33,963 nt of DNA from Bradyrhizobium genosp. SA-3. GTDB lineage: Bacteria > Pseudomonadota > Alphaproteobacteria > Rhizobiales > Xanthobacteraceae. The DNA is taken from assembly GCF_004212635.1 (NCBI RefSeq), contig NZ_PSRT01000090.1:1-33963 (forward strand), read 5' to 3'. The notes beneath the pieces were generated by a model. It worked only from the letters and a program-made list of their open reading frames with translations, was not told where the DNA came from and made no database searches. How positions within the stretch are numbered: the stretch's first letter is position 1; every line of letters starts with the position of its first letter. Positions 1 to 8,413 of the stretch are shown here, in pieces. The translations under genes and the position numbers were made by a program.

Positions 1-129
1 AAAACAGGCCTTCATACAGGAAGGGCGCGCACGAGGCGTGATGCGCCATTTCGGAATGGGGCCAGCTTCACCGCAAAGCGTTTAATATTGGTTGAGTAAG
101 TGCAAAAGAACGGAACCAACAAAGAGATA

Positions 130-156
130 AGGCGCTCCGGACAAACCGAAGCGCCT
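130..156 (-). terminator. Probable terminator hairpin downstream of chpT
   Basis: An inverted repeat AGGCGCT (130-136) / AGCGCCT (150-156) is extended inward by CGG/CCG, giving a GC-rich stem of about 10 pairs with one mismatch and a 5-nt loop. Read on the minus strand it follows the chpT stop and is succeeded by a T-rich stretch (TTATCTCTTTG). The uridine run is imperfect, so intrinsic termination is likely but not certain. The first 129 bases of the window show no gene I can support. Confidence 0.5.
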
Positions 157-196
157 CGTAAAGATTGGATTAAGACTTCGAGAGCGAAGGGCGCGT

Positions 197-850
197 TTAC
201 GAAGCGGTAACGGTGATGGCTTCGCCTTCCGGTGCGAGCCTCACGGTGAGCCCGCAGGCCTGCGCCAATAGTCGCGTATAATATGGCTGGATCGCATGCG
301 CATCCGCGGCAGGCCCGCGCTCGCCGCTCAGGAGCTCGGAGATGTTCTGCGGCAGGCGCGCATTATGTCCGGTCGCGGTGATGCGGAAGCTCATCGTCTC
401 GCCCTCGCCGATCGGATCGATCGTCAGCATGCCGCCGCGCGGGATCGTGTGCTGGGCAACCACCAGCATGTTGAGCAGCAGCTTGACGCGATTCTTCGGC
501 AGCAGCAGCCGTGGCAGATTCCAGGTGATCGAGCACTTGCCGTCCTCGATGTGGCCGCGCGCCATGGTCTGGGCATCACCGAGATCGATCTGCGCGCCCG
601 AGGAGCCGGCAGCGCCGAAGGCAAGACGACAGAACTGGAGCCGGGCCGAGGCGGTCTTGGCGCTCTTGCGGATGAGGTCGAGCGCGAACTCGCGGTCCTC
701 GGGCTTGGGATCGTCGTCGAGCACTTCGAGCCCATTGACGATGGCGCCGACGGGGCTGATGAGATCGTGGCAGACCCGCGAGCACAAGAGCGCAGCGAGT
801 TCGAGCATATCGGGAGCAGTAACGGTCGCGGGCGACGAGGCGTCAGACAT
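197..850 (-). CDS. chpT: Histidine phosphotransferase ChpT
   Basis: This 217-residue protein matches the alphaproteobacterial ChpT family, which passes phosphate from the hybrid kinase CckA to the cell-cycle regulator CtrA and to CpdR. The N-terminal dimerisation helices carry the expected histidine near residue 28 in CHDLISPVGAIVNGLE, followed by a degenerate HATPase-like C-terminal half (about 95-217) lacking a recognisable ATP-binding G box, as is usual in ChpT. I chose the ATG at 850 rather than an upstream in-frame start at 910, because the protein then begins with the short MSDAS leader typical of the family and an AGGA lies roughly 10 nt upstream. It is a single gene transcribed toward the left window edge, and its sequence is intact. 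Confidence 0.88.
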   Translation of the reverse strand: MSDASSPATVTAPDMLELAALLCSRVCHDLISPVGAIVNGLEVLDDDPKPEDREFALDLIRKSAKTASARLQFCRLAFGAAGSSGAQIDLGDAQTMARGHIEDGKCSITWNLPRLLLPKNRVKLLLNMLVVAQHTIPRGGMLTIDPIGEGETMSFRITATGHNARLPQNISELLSGERGPAADAHAIQPYYTRLLAQACGLTVRLAPEGEAITVTAS

Positions 851-1056
851 ATAATGGGGTCCTGGAGGGTTCCTGGAATTGCACGGCGCTGGACGCCGCG
901 AATCACGCATGCTTGACGGATGCTGCGGGTTCTAACATTCGCAAGCCCGCGGCAGCTAGCTTGCGATCACTTCAAGGCGGCCATAAGCCCCCAATCGAAT
1001 CAATCCGGGCGAATCAGTCGAGGAGGAACGAAATTGCCGATGAATGAGGCATCCAG

Positions 1057-1881
1057 GTGAAGCGGATCATCGACGCCGCGGCCGCATCCGGCCTGATGGA
1101 GCCGCTCACCGCGCTGGTAGTAAAGGCGGGTGAAGCGATCCTCGCCGTCAACCGCGCGGCGATGCGGGTCGACGGCAAGCAGGACGGCTCGCCGGTGACC
1201 GAGGCGGACCTTGCCGCCGACCGCATCATCGCCGAGGGCCTCGCGCAGCTTGCGGCCGACGTGCCGACGCTGTCGGAAGAGCGGACCCAGCTCGCCTCGC
1301 CGCCGTTTCGCGAGAGCTTCTTCCTGATCGATCCGCTCGACGGCACCAAGGAATTCGTCGCCGGCCGCGACGAATTCACCGTCAACCTCGCCCTGGTGAC
1401 CGAGGGCGTGCCGCTGCTCGGCATCGTCTCCGCGCCCGCGCTCGGCCTGCTCTGGCGCGGCATTGTCGGCCGCGGCGCCGAGCGCGTGAGCTTTGACGGC
1501 GCAACCATCGGCGCGGCCGAGCCGATCCATACCCGCAAGCTTCCGGCGCGGGGCAAGCCCTGGATCGCGGCAGTGAGCCGCTCGCACGGCGATCCCAGGA
1601 GCGAGGCGTTCATCGATGGCCGGCCCAATGCCGTCAGGCGGACGGTCGGCTCGGCCGTGAAATTCGGCCGGATCGCGGAAGGCAGCGCCGACATCTATCC
1701 CCGCTTCGGACCGACCTCGGAATGGGACGTCGGGGCCGGCTCTGCGGTCGTGACCGCGGCCGGCGGCAGGGTGACCGACGGCCAGGGCGGCGAGCTCCGC
1801 TTCGGCCAGCGCAGCGGCAGCGGGTTCATCATCCCGGAGTTCATCGCCTGGGGCGACCCGCAGGCGGTCGACAGCTACTGA
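1057..1881 (+). CDS. cysQ: 3'(2'),5'-bisphosphate nucleotidase CysQ
   Basis: A 274-residue member of the inositol monophosphatase superfamily. The metal-binding signature DPLDGTKEF sits at about residues 92-100, preceded by the LSEE acidic motif (about 76-79), and the second WDVGAG-type signature occurs near residue 222. CysQ hydrolyses 3'-phosphoadenosine 5'-phosphate, recycling a by-product of sulfate assimilation. The GTG at 1057 is the first in-frame start. A strong AGGAGG lies about 30 nt upstream (near 1020), too far for ideal spacing, so the true start could instead be the ATG near 1095 (MEPLTALV). The 3' end overlaps the convergent YHS-domain gene by 7 bp. An inositol-1-phosphatase role is a less likely alternative because of the DPLDGTKEF form of the motif. 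Confidence 0.85.
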   Translation: MKRIIDAAAASGLMEPLTALVVKAGEAILAVNRAAMRVDGKQDGSPVTEADLAADRIIAEGLAQLAADVPTLSEERTQLASPPFRESFFLIDPLDGTKEFVAGRDEFTVNLALVTEGVPLLGIVSAPALGLLWRGIVGRGAERVSFDGATIGAAEPIHTRKLPARGKPWIAAVSRSHGDPRSEAFIDGRPNAVRRTVGSAVKFGRIAEGSADIYPRFGPTSEWDVGAGSAVVTAAGGRVTDGQGGELRFGQRSGSGFIIPEFIAWGDPQAVDSY

Positions 1882-2399
1882 CCGAGCTGGTCCTGGAGCG
1901 CCGGCCAGCGCTTGCCCACTTCATATAGGAAGCGCTCGGGATTGGCGGCGAAGGCGTCGCGGTTGGCTTCCCGGCTGAACAGATAGAGCCGCTGCGCCAC
2001 GAGCGCGAAGAAGCGGGGATTGCCGGCGATGACGACGCCGCGGGCGATATCGGCGGGATCATAGCCGCCGAACTGCGGCCCGTAGATCTCGGGATGGGAC
2101 AGGAAGGAGGCCCTGTTGCCCTCGTTGCGGAAGCGCCAGACCGCGCCCCAGAGGTTCGCCTCGAACTGCGCCTTCCCTCGCACGGCCGCGCCATCGACGA
2201 AATAGGCGACGGGATCGAAGCCTTCGATGGCGACGCCGCTGAACCGGTTGACGACGATCCGCTCGGTGGTGGCAGCCCCCGCCGGTACCCCCGCGCAGAT
2301 GATCGAAATGCCCGCCAGCAGGCAGACGAGGCAAACGCGGCGGCCGATCAAGGCAATTCCGGGGCGCAAAGGGCTATCTTCCTGCCGTTGTGCCGTCAT
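1875..2399 (-). CDS. YHS domain-containing exported protein
   Basis: A protein of about 174 residues with a basic N-terminus, a hydrophobic segment around residues 18-40 and an AGA/AT-type cleavage site, suggesting export. The mature part holds the YHS-like core, GFDPVAYFVDG followed by a segment rich in aromatic residues and ending in a LFSREANRDAFAANPERF motif. YHS domains of this type are found in small periplasmic proteins and in some metal-associated proteins; the substrate is unknown. Start at 2399 (MTAQRQ) is preferred over 2417 because it leaves a more normal signal-peptide length. The gene converges with cysQ and overlaps its stop codon by a few bases. Confidence 0.7.
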   Translation of the reverse strand: MTAQRQEDSPLRPGIALIGRRVCLVCLLAGISIICAGVPAGAATTERIVVNRFSGVAIEGFDPVAYFVDGAAVRGKAQFEANLWGAVWRFRNEGNRASFLSHPEIYGPQFGGYDPADIARGVVIAGNPRFFALVAQRLYLFSREANRDAFAANPERFLYEVGKRWPALQDQLGQ

Positions 2400-2508
2400 A
2401 GTTGCTGCGGATAACATCCGAGTCGAGGGGACATCCGGCGCAACCTAGAACCGTGCCTGTTGGCGTCAGGTTAAGGAAGCGATCGGTTTCGATACCAGGG
2501 GTTCTTTT

Positions 2509-3114
2509 ATGACTTTCGCATCACGCCTTGCTGCGCTCGCGCTCGCCGCGATGGTCGGCTGGATCGTGCCGGCCTCCGCCCAGCAGGCGCCGCCGCCCAA
2601 CCTGCCGCCGCCGCAGCGCTCCCCGACGCCTAACACCTATGGGCCGGACGAGCTGGTGACCGCCGGTCATCGCTTCTTCGGCAACGTCTCGCGCGGGCTC
2701 GCCTCGATCATCGAGAAGGCGGTCAGTCAATGGGGTCTGCCCAACGGCTACATCCTGGGTGAGGAAGGTTCCGGCGCCTTCGTCGCCGGCCTGCGCTACG
2801 GCGAAGGCACGCTCTACACCAAGAACGCCGGCGACCTGCGCGTCTATTGGCAGGGCCCCTCCCTCGGCTTCGACTGGGGCGGCGACGGCGCCCGCACCAT
2901 GACGTTGGTCTATAACCTGCCCGCCACCAACGCGATCTACCAGCGCTTCGCCGGCCTCGACGGCTCGGCCTATATCATCGGCGGCTTCGGCATGACGGCG
3001 CTCACCGCCAACAACATCGTGCTGGTGCCGATTCGCTCCGGCCTCGGCCTGCGGCTGGGCGCCAATATCGGCTATCTCAAATACACGCCGCGTGCGACCT
3101 GGAACCCGTTCTAG
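2509..3114 (+). CDS. eipA: DUF1134 family envelope protein, EipA-like
   Basis: The 201-residue product has a clear signal peptide (basic start, hydrophobic residues 6-20, ASA cleavage site near 24), then a proline-rich linker and a compact glycine-rich domain ending YLKYTPRATWNPF. This is the DUF1134 family, whose Brucella member EipA is a periplasmic protein needed for envelope integrity and reported to be under CtrA control. Its presence two genes from chpT, a CtrA-phosphorelay component, is consistent with that link but is not proof. The ATG at 2509 follows an upstream region of about 110 bp after the divergent YHS gene, so it probably has its own promoter. A T-loop hairpin (3160-3180) lies just downstream. 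Confidence 0.8.
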   Translation: MTFASRLAALALAAMVGWIVPASAQQAPPPNLPPPQRSPTPNTYGPDELVTAGHRFFGNVSRGLASIIEKAVSQWGLPNGYILGEEGSGAFVAGLRYGEGTLYTKNAGDLRVYWQGPSLGFDWGGDGARTMTLVYNLPATNAIYQRFAGLDGSAYIIGGFGMTALTANNIVLVPIRSGLGLRLGANIGYLKYTPRATWNPF

Positions 3115-3159
3115 GTCGCTTCTCCCAGCTGGGTACGGATCAAGGTTAACGACAGAGCG

Positions 3160-3180
3160 GGGCTGGCTTTTTGCCGGCCC
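3160..3180 (+). terminator. Hairpin with T5 loop after the eipA-like gene
   Basis: GGGCTGGC (3160-3167) pairs with GCCGGCCC (3173-3180) across a TTTTT loop, giving eight consecutive pairs including one G-T wobble. It sits between the eipA-like stop and the coiled-coil gene. There is no U-run after the stem, so it may be a weak or factor-assisted terminator or an mRNA-stabilising structure. Confidence 0.35.
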
Positions 3181-3232
3181 GCCATGGCATTGTCGTTGGT
3201 AAATTTTTCCTTAGCTCTGGGAGTTCTGGCCC

Positions 3233-4528
3233 ATGGTCGAACCGATCATGTACCTGGCGATCGGTTTCCTGCTCTCGATGCTGTGCGGGCTTGCCCTCGT
3301 GCCGCTGGTGCATAACCGTGCGGTGCGCCTGACCACGCGCCGGCTCGAGGCCGCCACGCCGCTGTCGATGGCCGAGATCCAGGCCGACAAGGACCAGCTC
3401 CGCGCCGAATTCGCCATGTCGGCGCGGCGGCTGGAGATGAGCGTCGAGCAGCTCAAGAACAAGACCACGAGCCAGCTCGCCGAGCTCGGCAAGAAGAGCG
3501 ACGCCATCAACCGCATGAAGATCGAACTGGGCGAAAAGAACGCCACGATCTTCGCACTCGAGGCGCGCGAGAAGGCGGTGAAGGAGCAGCTCCGCGCCAC
3601 CGAGGAGGAGTTCAACGCCAAGACCGAGGCGCTGCACGCCGCCGAGCTGGCGCTGAGCGACAAGCAGGCCGAGCTCGCCAAGATCAACTCCGAACTGTCC
3701 GACCGTTCGATGATGGCGGAGAGCCGCCAGGTCGAGCTCGTCGTCGTCCGCGCGCAGATCGAGGAATTGAAGAACCGCGTCGGCGATGCCGAGAAGGAGT
3801 TTGCCGCGACGCAGGCGCGCTTGGCGCAGGAGCGGACCGAATCCGAGACCGCCTCGCGCGAACTCGGCGAGGCGCGCGGCCGCGTCGAGAATTTGAGCCA
3901 GCGCGTCACCGAGCTCGATCGCCAGCTCATCGTGCAGGTGAAGGAGGCCGAGATGCTGTCGGGCCGCGTCGGCGACCTCGAGGGACGCCTCGCCACGCAG
4001 GGCAAGCTGCTCGCCGAGCGCGACTATGAAAACAATCAGCTGCGCCAGGCCAATGAAAGTGCCGAACGCACCGTCAAGGAGCTCCGCGTCGAGATCGCCG
4101 CCTTGAGCGGCGGCAAGTCGTCGGCCGCGTTCGAAGCGCTGCGCGCGGAAAAGACCGCGCTGGAGGAGCAGCTCCGCACCGCGCGCGACGAGCGCGCCAA
4201 ACTCCAGCGCGACATCAACACGATCCAGCAGCAGGCGGAAAGCTCCTGGGCGACCGAGCGCATGGAGAACGCGCTGTTGCGCGAGCGCATCAACGACATC
4301 GCCGCCGAGGTCGCCAAGCTCGCGATGCAGCTCGAAGGCCCGAACTCGCCGATCGAGGCATTGCTCGCGGCCGAGGCCGGCCAGCCGAAGCCGGCGCCGC
4401 GCCCGGCCAACGACGCCGCGACCAACGGCGCGGCCGGTAGCACCCTGCCCGAGGGCGGCGGAACGCTCGCCGAGCGCATCCGCGCGCTCCAGGCCCACGC
4501 CTCCCGCGCCCGCCAACAGGGCGCGTAA
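3233..4528 (+). CDS. Membrane-anchored coiled-coil protein of unknown function
   Basis: A 431-residue protein with one N-terminal transmembrane segment (about residues 5-25, MYLAIGFLLSMLCGLALVPL) followed by a very long, charged, heptad-like region (about 35-370) rich in E, K, A, L and Q, and a low-complexity alanine/proline C-terminus ending LQAHASRARQQGA. It is likely anchored in the inner membrane with the coiled coil in the cytoplasm. I do not recognise a named family. Long antisense open frames exist opposite it, as expected for high-GC coiled-coil genes, but the codon-level logic (heptads, TM segment) supports this strand. ATG 3233 has GGGAG about 9 nt upstream; ATG 3248 is an alternative. 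Confidence 0.72.
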   Translation: MVEPIMYLAIGFLLSMLCGLALVPLVHNRAVRLTTRRLEAATPLSMAEIQADKDQLRAEFAMSARRLEMSVEQLKNKTTSQLAELGKKSDAINRMKIELGEKNATIFALEAREKAVKEQLRATEEEFNAKTEALHAAELALSDKQAELAKINSELSDRSMMAESRQVELVVVRAQIEELKNRVGDAEKEFAATQARLAQERTESETASRELGEARGRVENLSQRVTELDRQLIVQVKEAEMLSGRVGDLEGRLATQGKLLAERDYENNQLRQANESAERTVKELRVEIAALSGGKSSAAFEALRAEKTALEEQLRTARDERAKLQRDINTIQQQAESSWATERMENALLRERINDIAAEVAKLAMQLEGPNSPIEALLAAEAGQPKPAPRPANDAATNGAAGSTLPEGGGTLAERIRALQAHASRARQQGA

Positions 4529-4602
4529 TTGGGCCAAAACCCGGCCTACCAGCGAATTGCGTGGCTTGCAGCAGGTTTTCCGGCCCCACGGCGCCTGGAA
4601 AC

Positions 4603-4631
4603 TTGACACCTTCGGCCCGCACTTCTAAATC
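4603..4631 (+). promoter_or_regulatory. Sigma70-type promoter of tRNA-Val
   Basis: A perfect TTGACA (4603-4608), a 17-nt spacer and TAAATC (4626-4631) lie about 55 bp upstream of the tRNA 5' end. Spacing and position fit a housekeeping promoter for the tRNA. The 4529-4685 interval otherwise contains only a GC-rich inverted repeat near 4651-4672. Confidence 0.6.
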
Positions 4632-4685
4632 GCGGGCTCCGATGTGCCGGCCGGCCGAAAGTCCGGCCGCCTGCATGATGGTCCC

Positions 4686-4760
4686 GGGCGCATAGCTCAG
4701 CGGGAGAGCGTTCCCTTCACACGGGAGAGGTCCAAGGTTCGATCCCTTGTGCGCCCACCA
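4686..4760 (+). tRNA. tRNA-Val (anticodon CAC)
   Basis: The 75-nt sequence folds into a complete cloverleaf: acceptor GGGCGCA/TGCGCCC, D arm GCTC/GAGC, anticodon stem TTCCC/GGGAG with loop TTCACAC (CAC at positions 34-36), T arm CAAGG-TTCGATC-CCTTG, and an encoded 3' CCA. The accessory region begins directly after the CCA. tRNA 3' ends are classic attachment sites for integrative elements, and tRNA-Val is known as the insertion point of the Bradyrhizobium symbiosis island. The tRNA is intact, as expected when the element restores the 3' half. I did not find a second copy of its 3' end elsewhere in the window. Confidence 0.95.
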
Positions 4761-5597
4761 TTAATCCCCTGTTTCCAATAACTTAGAGACTTGCTTCCCC
4801 CACAATGTGCCCCCAAAAGTCCGGGGCACAGCCGGGGCACGCTTCACCACGTCCACCTCGCCCGCCGCTCCGATCCCGGCGCTTAAGACGGCTTAGCTGA
4901 TCTGTCACGACAAGATCAGCATCGGCACAATCGCCATGCCAGGAACCAATGGAGTTGGAGAGCTCGCGTCGAATCGCGGTTGCCATCGCGATCGTCAGGT
5001 CAATCGATGTAGCCCGCGGCTCGTGGCAGTGGCTTCGTTTCAGCCAATTCATACGATTTCATTGCAACATTCTTCATCGAGAGCGTATTGCCTGCGCGCC
5101 GGCGGTTCTGGCTAGCCTCTGCCTCGTTGTCTCATCCGAATTTGTCGAAAGGCGCTGGAGTCGGTGTATTGGAACGTATGCGCACACCTACAGCCGCTCG
5201 ACAGAGCCTGCTGTAGAAAATCTGCGCTTATGCAGTTGTTTCCGCTGCAAGTCGTCCGCGAAAGGCCCTTCTGGATTTGGTGCGTCGAGCGCTCGTCTGG
5301 CATTAACGACACTGAACGACGTCCTCTGTCGCGCCGCGTTCACGTTGAGATCAACGCCAAGGCAGCCATTCACGAAGTCGGCGACGAAGGCCCCGGCGAA
5401 GTCATCCCGCGCAATTCAGAACAAAATGGCGCCCATATATGATTGAAATTACTATGTATTTTTTCTTTTGGTTTCGAAGATCGGTATAGCGAAGCCTTTC
5501 ATCGCGGATTAGACTCTGGATCGAGTGCAACCCGGTAGCAAATCCACTAACGTATTGCGCGAACCCTCCGCTAGGGAGGACCTTGGGATGAGGCCCC
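4761..5597. other. 837-bp intergenic segment between tRNA-Val and jetA; island left boundary
   Basis: No gene is well supported here. Open frames at 4783-5052 (-) and 4949-5446 (+) overlap each other, lack ribosome binding sites and look like chance frames, though the minus frame next to the tRNA could be a decayed tail of an integrase-type gene. The last 150 bp before jetA (about 5440-5500) are markedly AT-richer, containing T-rich and A-rich runs, and probably include the jet operon promoter; I could not assign convincing -35 and -10 boxes. A purine-rich GGGAGGA near 5574 precedes jetA. Confidence 0.5.
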
Positions 5598-7118
5598 ATG
5601 CGAAGCGTGAGCGAGTCGGCCGACCTCTTCAGGCACGTAAGCGCCGATAAATCGGAATTCTATCGCCGTATCATGGACGTCTTTGCGGCTGCCAAACGGC
5701 AATACCGCTTGCAGCTTAGACCCGACGAGGTTTTGGCCGAGGCAGACTGGAGCGGCGCGCCCCCTCGAATAGAAGAAGTCAATGGGGCCCTCACTCAGCT
5801 TACCGTATGGGGAAATCTAGAATCTCATCCCGATACGGCGCGAGTTTCAAGTCTAAGCGACTTTTATCGCGCCCGCTTCCTCTACCGTCTCTCGCAGGGT
5901 GGAGAGGCTGTCGAAGCTGCGCTGTCGCTCTTCATACAAACGCTGCAGCGGCGCGCGGAGCTGCAGACTGTCGCACTCGAGGACATCGCAAATCGCTTGC
6001 GGGCCCTGCAGACGCTTGCGGGCGAGCGGGAACCCGATGTCGCGAAAGTTCACGAAACGCTGCGCGACCTCGTGCGCGTATTCGAGGGGCTGGCGGAGAA
6101 CGCGCAGGCCTTCATGGCGGGCGTCGCCCGCAGCATCGAGCTGCAGCAGGCCGAGTCTAGCGCCGTCTCGACTTACAAGCGGCAACTGATAGATTATCTC
6201 GAGCGTTTCATAGGCGACCTGGTACGCCGCTCCGATACGATCGCGGGCCACATCCTCGCCCTCGATTCACGGATCGACATCTTGCTGCAGCAAGTCGCAG
6301 CGCGCGAAGCTCGCGACGCCGCCCCAGGGAACGAAACCGATCGCGTCGAAGCACATACGTCCCATTGGGACGCTTGGCGCGAACGTTGGAAAGGCCTCCA
6401 TGGATGGTTTTTCCGCAGCGGCCACGACCCCTCTCAAGCCGAACTGTTACGAGCGAGGGCAAGGTCCGCGATCCCACAACTGCTCGGTGCGATCGCCGCA
6501 CTCAACGAACGCCGCAGCGGGCGCAGCGATCGATCAGCGGATTTCCGAATACTGGCCAACTGGTTCGTCGCCTGTCAAAACGACGGCGAGGCTCACCGAT
6601 TGGCACGCGCGGCCTTCGCGCTCAATCCTGCCAGACATTTCGCATTGAACACGGACGCCGACGCCGATCTGCCGGCAAGCACCCGCTGGGCCGATGCTCC
6701 ACCATTGAAGATCCACCCTCGACTGCGCGAATACGGCGAGGCGACGCCGCGCGGGCCGATGGCTAGAATCCGGGATCGCGCCGAAGCCCGCGCTCGCCTG
6801 GCTCGGGAGTTGGCCGAGGAGTTTCTGCAGGTAGAAGCCGCGCGCCGGCGTCTCGCGAACGGCCATCCCACCCGACTTTCGGACCTGGGGGAACTCGACG
6901 GACATGCCTTCGGTCTATTTCTCGGACTACTCGGCGAAGCGCTGACGGAACAGACGGATCCGGAAGCCTCGGTGTCCCGGCAGACGGGTGATGGCCTGCT
7001 CCACATCGACCTCACGCCTCTGGCGGCGGAAACCCGGGCAGAGATATCGACGCCGCACGGCATCTTTTCGGGGCGCGACCACCTCATCACGATCACGCCG
7101 ACGCAGGACTTGAGCTGA
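5598..7118 (+). CDS. jetA: Wadjet type II subunit JetA (DUF2397/TIGR02677, kleisin-like)
   Basis: The 506-residue protein has the features of the TIGR02677/DUF2397 family: an N-terminal FRHVSADKSEFYRRIMDVF block, LRPDEVL near residue 45-51, and a hallmark HPDTARVSSLSDFYRARFLYRL segment around residues 77-98. The middle is helical and heptad-like. By analogy with MukF, JetA is the kleisin that bridges the JetC ATPase heads and recruits JetB in the Wadjet complex, which recognises and cleaves closed circular plasmid DNA. It is the first gene of the operon; its TGA stop overlaps the jetB ATG by one base (TGATG). ATG 5598 has GAGG only 4-7 nt upstream; GTG 5607 is an in-frame alternative. The gene is intact. 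Confidence 0.9.
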   Translation: MRSVSESADLFRHVSADKSEFYRRIMDVFAAAKRQYRLQLRPDEVLAEADWSGAPPRIEEVNGALTQLTVWGNLESHPDTARVSSLSDFYRARFLYRLSQGGEAVEAALSLFIQTLQRRAELQTVALEDIANRLRALQTLAGEREPDVAKVHETLRDLVRVFEGLAENAQAFMAGVARSIELQQAESSAVSTYKRQLIDYLERFIGDLVRRSDTIAGHILALDSRIDILLQQVAAREARDAAPGNETDRVEAHTSHWDAWRERWKGLHGWFFRSGHDPSQAELLRARARSAIPQLLGAIAALNERRSGRSDRSADFRILANWFVACQNDGEAHRLARAAFALNPARHFALNTDADADLPASTRWADAPPLKIHPRLREYGEATPRGPMARIRDRAEARARLARELAEEFLQVEAARRRLANGHPTRLSDLGELDGHAFGLFLGLLGEALTEQTDPEASVSRQTGDGLLHIDLTPLAAETRAEISTPHGIFSGRDHLITITPTQDLS

Positions 7119-8413
7119 TGTCCAGAGCCGAGGATACGCGAGGAAGCCGCAAGATCGGCCAGGAGCAGCGCAAACATCAACGCGAGGAGTTCAGGACGGC
7201 GGTCCGCGCGCTCCTGATGACTCCGCTGATGACGCCGGCCCACGACGACTTTCCCTTGGTACGCCGGCAGGCAGACGTGCTGCGTGCCTGGTTCTCCCGC
7301 GAAACCGGGTGGCCTCTGCATATCGAACAGGAGGGGGCTCGTCTGTACAAGAGACCCGCCGAACTCTCCGCGACCACGCGCGGACTGCCCGACTACGACA
7401 GGCGCCGCTACGTCCTGCTATGTCTCGCATGCGCCGCGCTCGAGCGTTCAGAATCGCAGATCACGTTGCGTCTGCTGGGCGAAAGGCTGTTGCAGCTCGC
7501 TGCCGAGCCCGTTCTGACATCGCTTGGCTTCGCCTTCACGCTCGGTACGCAACATGAGCGCCGCGAACTTGTGGCGGTTTGCCGGACGTTGCTGGAGATC
7601 GGAGTGCTCCAACGCGTCGTCGGCGACGAAGAGGCCTTCGTGCAGACGCGAGGCGAGCAAGCCGACGCGCTCTACGACGTGCAACGCCGGACGCTCGCCG
7701 GCCTGCTCGCCGCCGTGCGCGGTCCCTCGACGTGGCGACCGGAGGATGCCCCCGAGACCCTCGAGGAACGCCTGAGCGCGCTGGTCGACGAGCACGTTGC
7801 GGACAGCGACGAGGGACGTCGCACCGCGCTTCGGCACCAACTCGCGCGTCGCCTCCTCGACGATCCCGTGATCTACGTCGAGACGCTCGATGCCGAGGCT
7901 AGGGCATATTTTGTCAATCAACGTGGGGCCATGGCCGCACGTCTTTGCGAAGCCTCGGCTCTGACCGCGGAGCATCGGGCCGAAGGCCTGGCGCTTGTGG
8001 ACGAGACTTGCCTGCTTACCGACGTCGCCATGCCGGCTGAAGGCACCGATGCCCACGCCACCCTGCTCGTTGCGGAATATCTCGCGAGTGCGATCAAGCG
8101 ATCCGATGTTCTCGACGCGGACGCAAATCCGCATCGAATCGAGTTCTCCGAGCACGAGATCGTCGCTTTCCTCCGCGATGCCAAGATTAGATACGGTCGA
8201 TATTGGCGCAAATCCGCCCGCGAAGCCGGGGCTGAGCGCGAGCTCGCCGGCATCGCCATCGAACGGTTGGAAAAGCTTCAACTGATCGTGCGCGGCACTG
8301 AGGGGATCCGACCGTTGCCAGCGATAGCCCGCTTCGGCCTCGGCGAGGCCGAAATTCGAGATCCTCCTGATGCGCGGCGGGCGTCGATTGCGGAAGGGAT
8401 GGGTCCGGCGTGA
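7118..8413 (+). CDS. jetB: Wadjet type II subunit JetB (DUF2398/TIGR02678, KITE-like)
   Basis: A 431-residue protein matching TIGR02678/DUF2398. Diagnostic stretches are REEFRTAVRALLMTPLMTP near the N-terminus, RRQADVLRAWFSRETGW (about 49-65), and RRRYVLLCLACAALERSE (about 95-112), followed by ERRELVAVCRTLLEIGVLQRV and a GDEEAFVQTRG turn typical of a winged-helix wing. In Wadjet the JetB subunit is the MukE-like partner that binds the JetA kleisin and contributes to DNA clamping. The start ATG overlaps the jetA stop and its own stop overlaps the jetC GTG start by four bases (GTGA), implying translational coupling and fixed stoichiometry. Confidence 0.9.
   Translation: MSRAEDTRGSRKIGQEQRKHQREEFRTAVRALLMTPLMTPAHDDFPLVRRQADVLRAWFSRETGWPLHIEQEGARLYKRPAELSATTRGLPDYDRRRYVLLCLACAALERSESQITLRLLGERLLQLAAEPVLTSLGFAFTLGTQHERRELVAVCRTLLEIGVLQRVVGDEEAFVQTRGEQADALYDVQRRTLAGLLAAVRGPSTWRPEDAPETLEERLSALVDEHVADSDEGRRTALRHQLARRLLDDPVIYVETLDAEARAYFVNQRGAMAARLCEASALTAEHRAEGLALVDETCLLTDVAMPAEGTDAHATLLVAEYLASAIKRSDVLDADANPHRIEFSEHEIVAFLRDAKIRYGRYWRKSAREAGAERELAGIAIERLEKLQLIVRGTEGIRPLPAIARFGLGEAEIRDPPDARRASIAEGMGPA

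Noticed and set aside
3146..4609. Long minus-strand open frame of 487 codons opposite the coiled-coil gene
   Set aside because: It is the antisense of a heptad-rich, high-GC gene; its translation is a monotonous Leu/Ala/Arg/Gly mix with no recognisable domain, while the plus strand has a TM segment and coiled coil.
4686..4783. Protein-like reading WWAHKGSNLGP on the strand opposite the tRNA
   Set aside because: This is a common false peptide produced by translating the antisense of a tRNA gene.
4949..5446. 165-codon plus frame between tRNA-Val and jetA
   Set aside because: No ribosome binding site, Ser/Arg/Cys-rich composition, and overlap with other equally weak frames.
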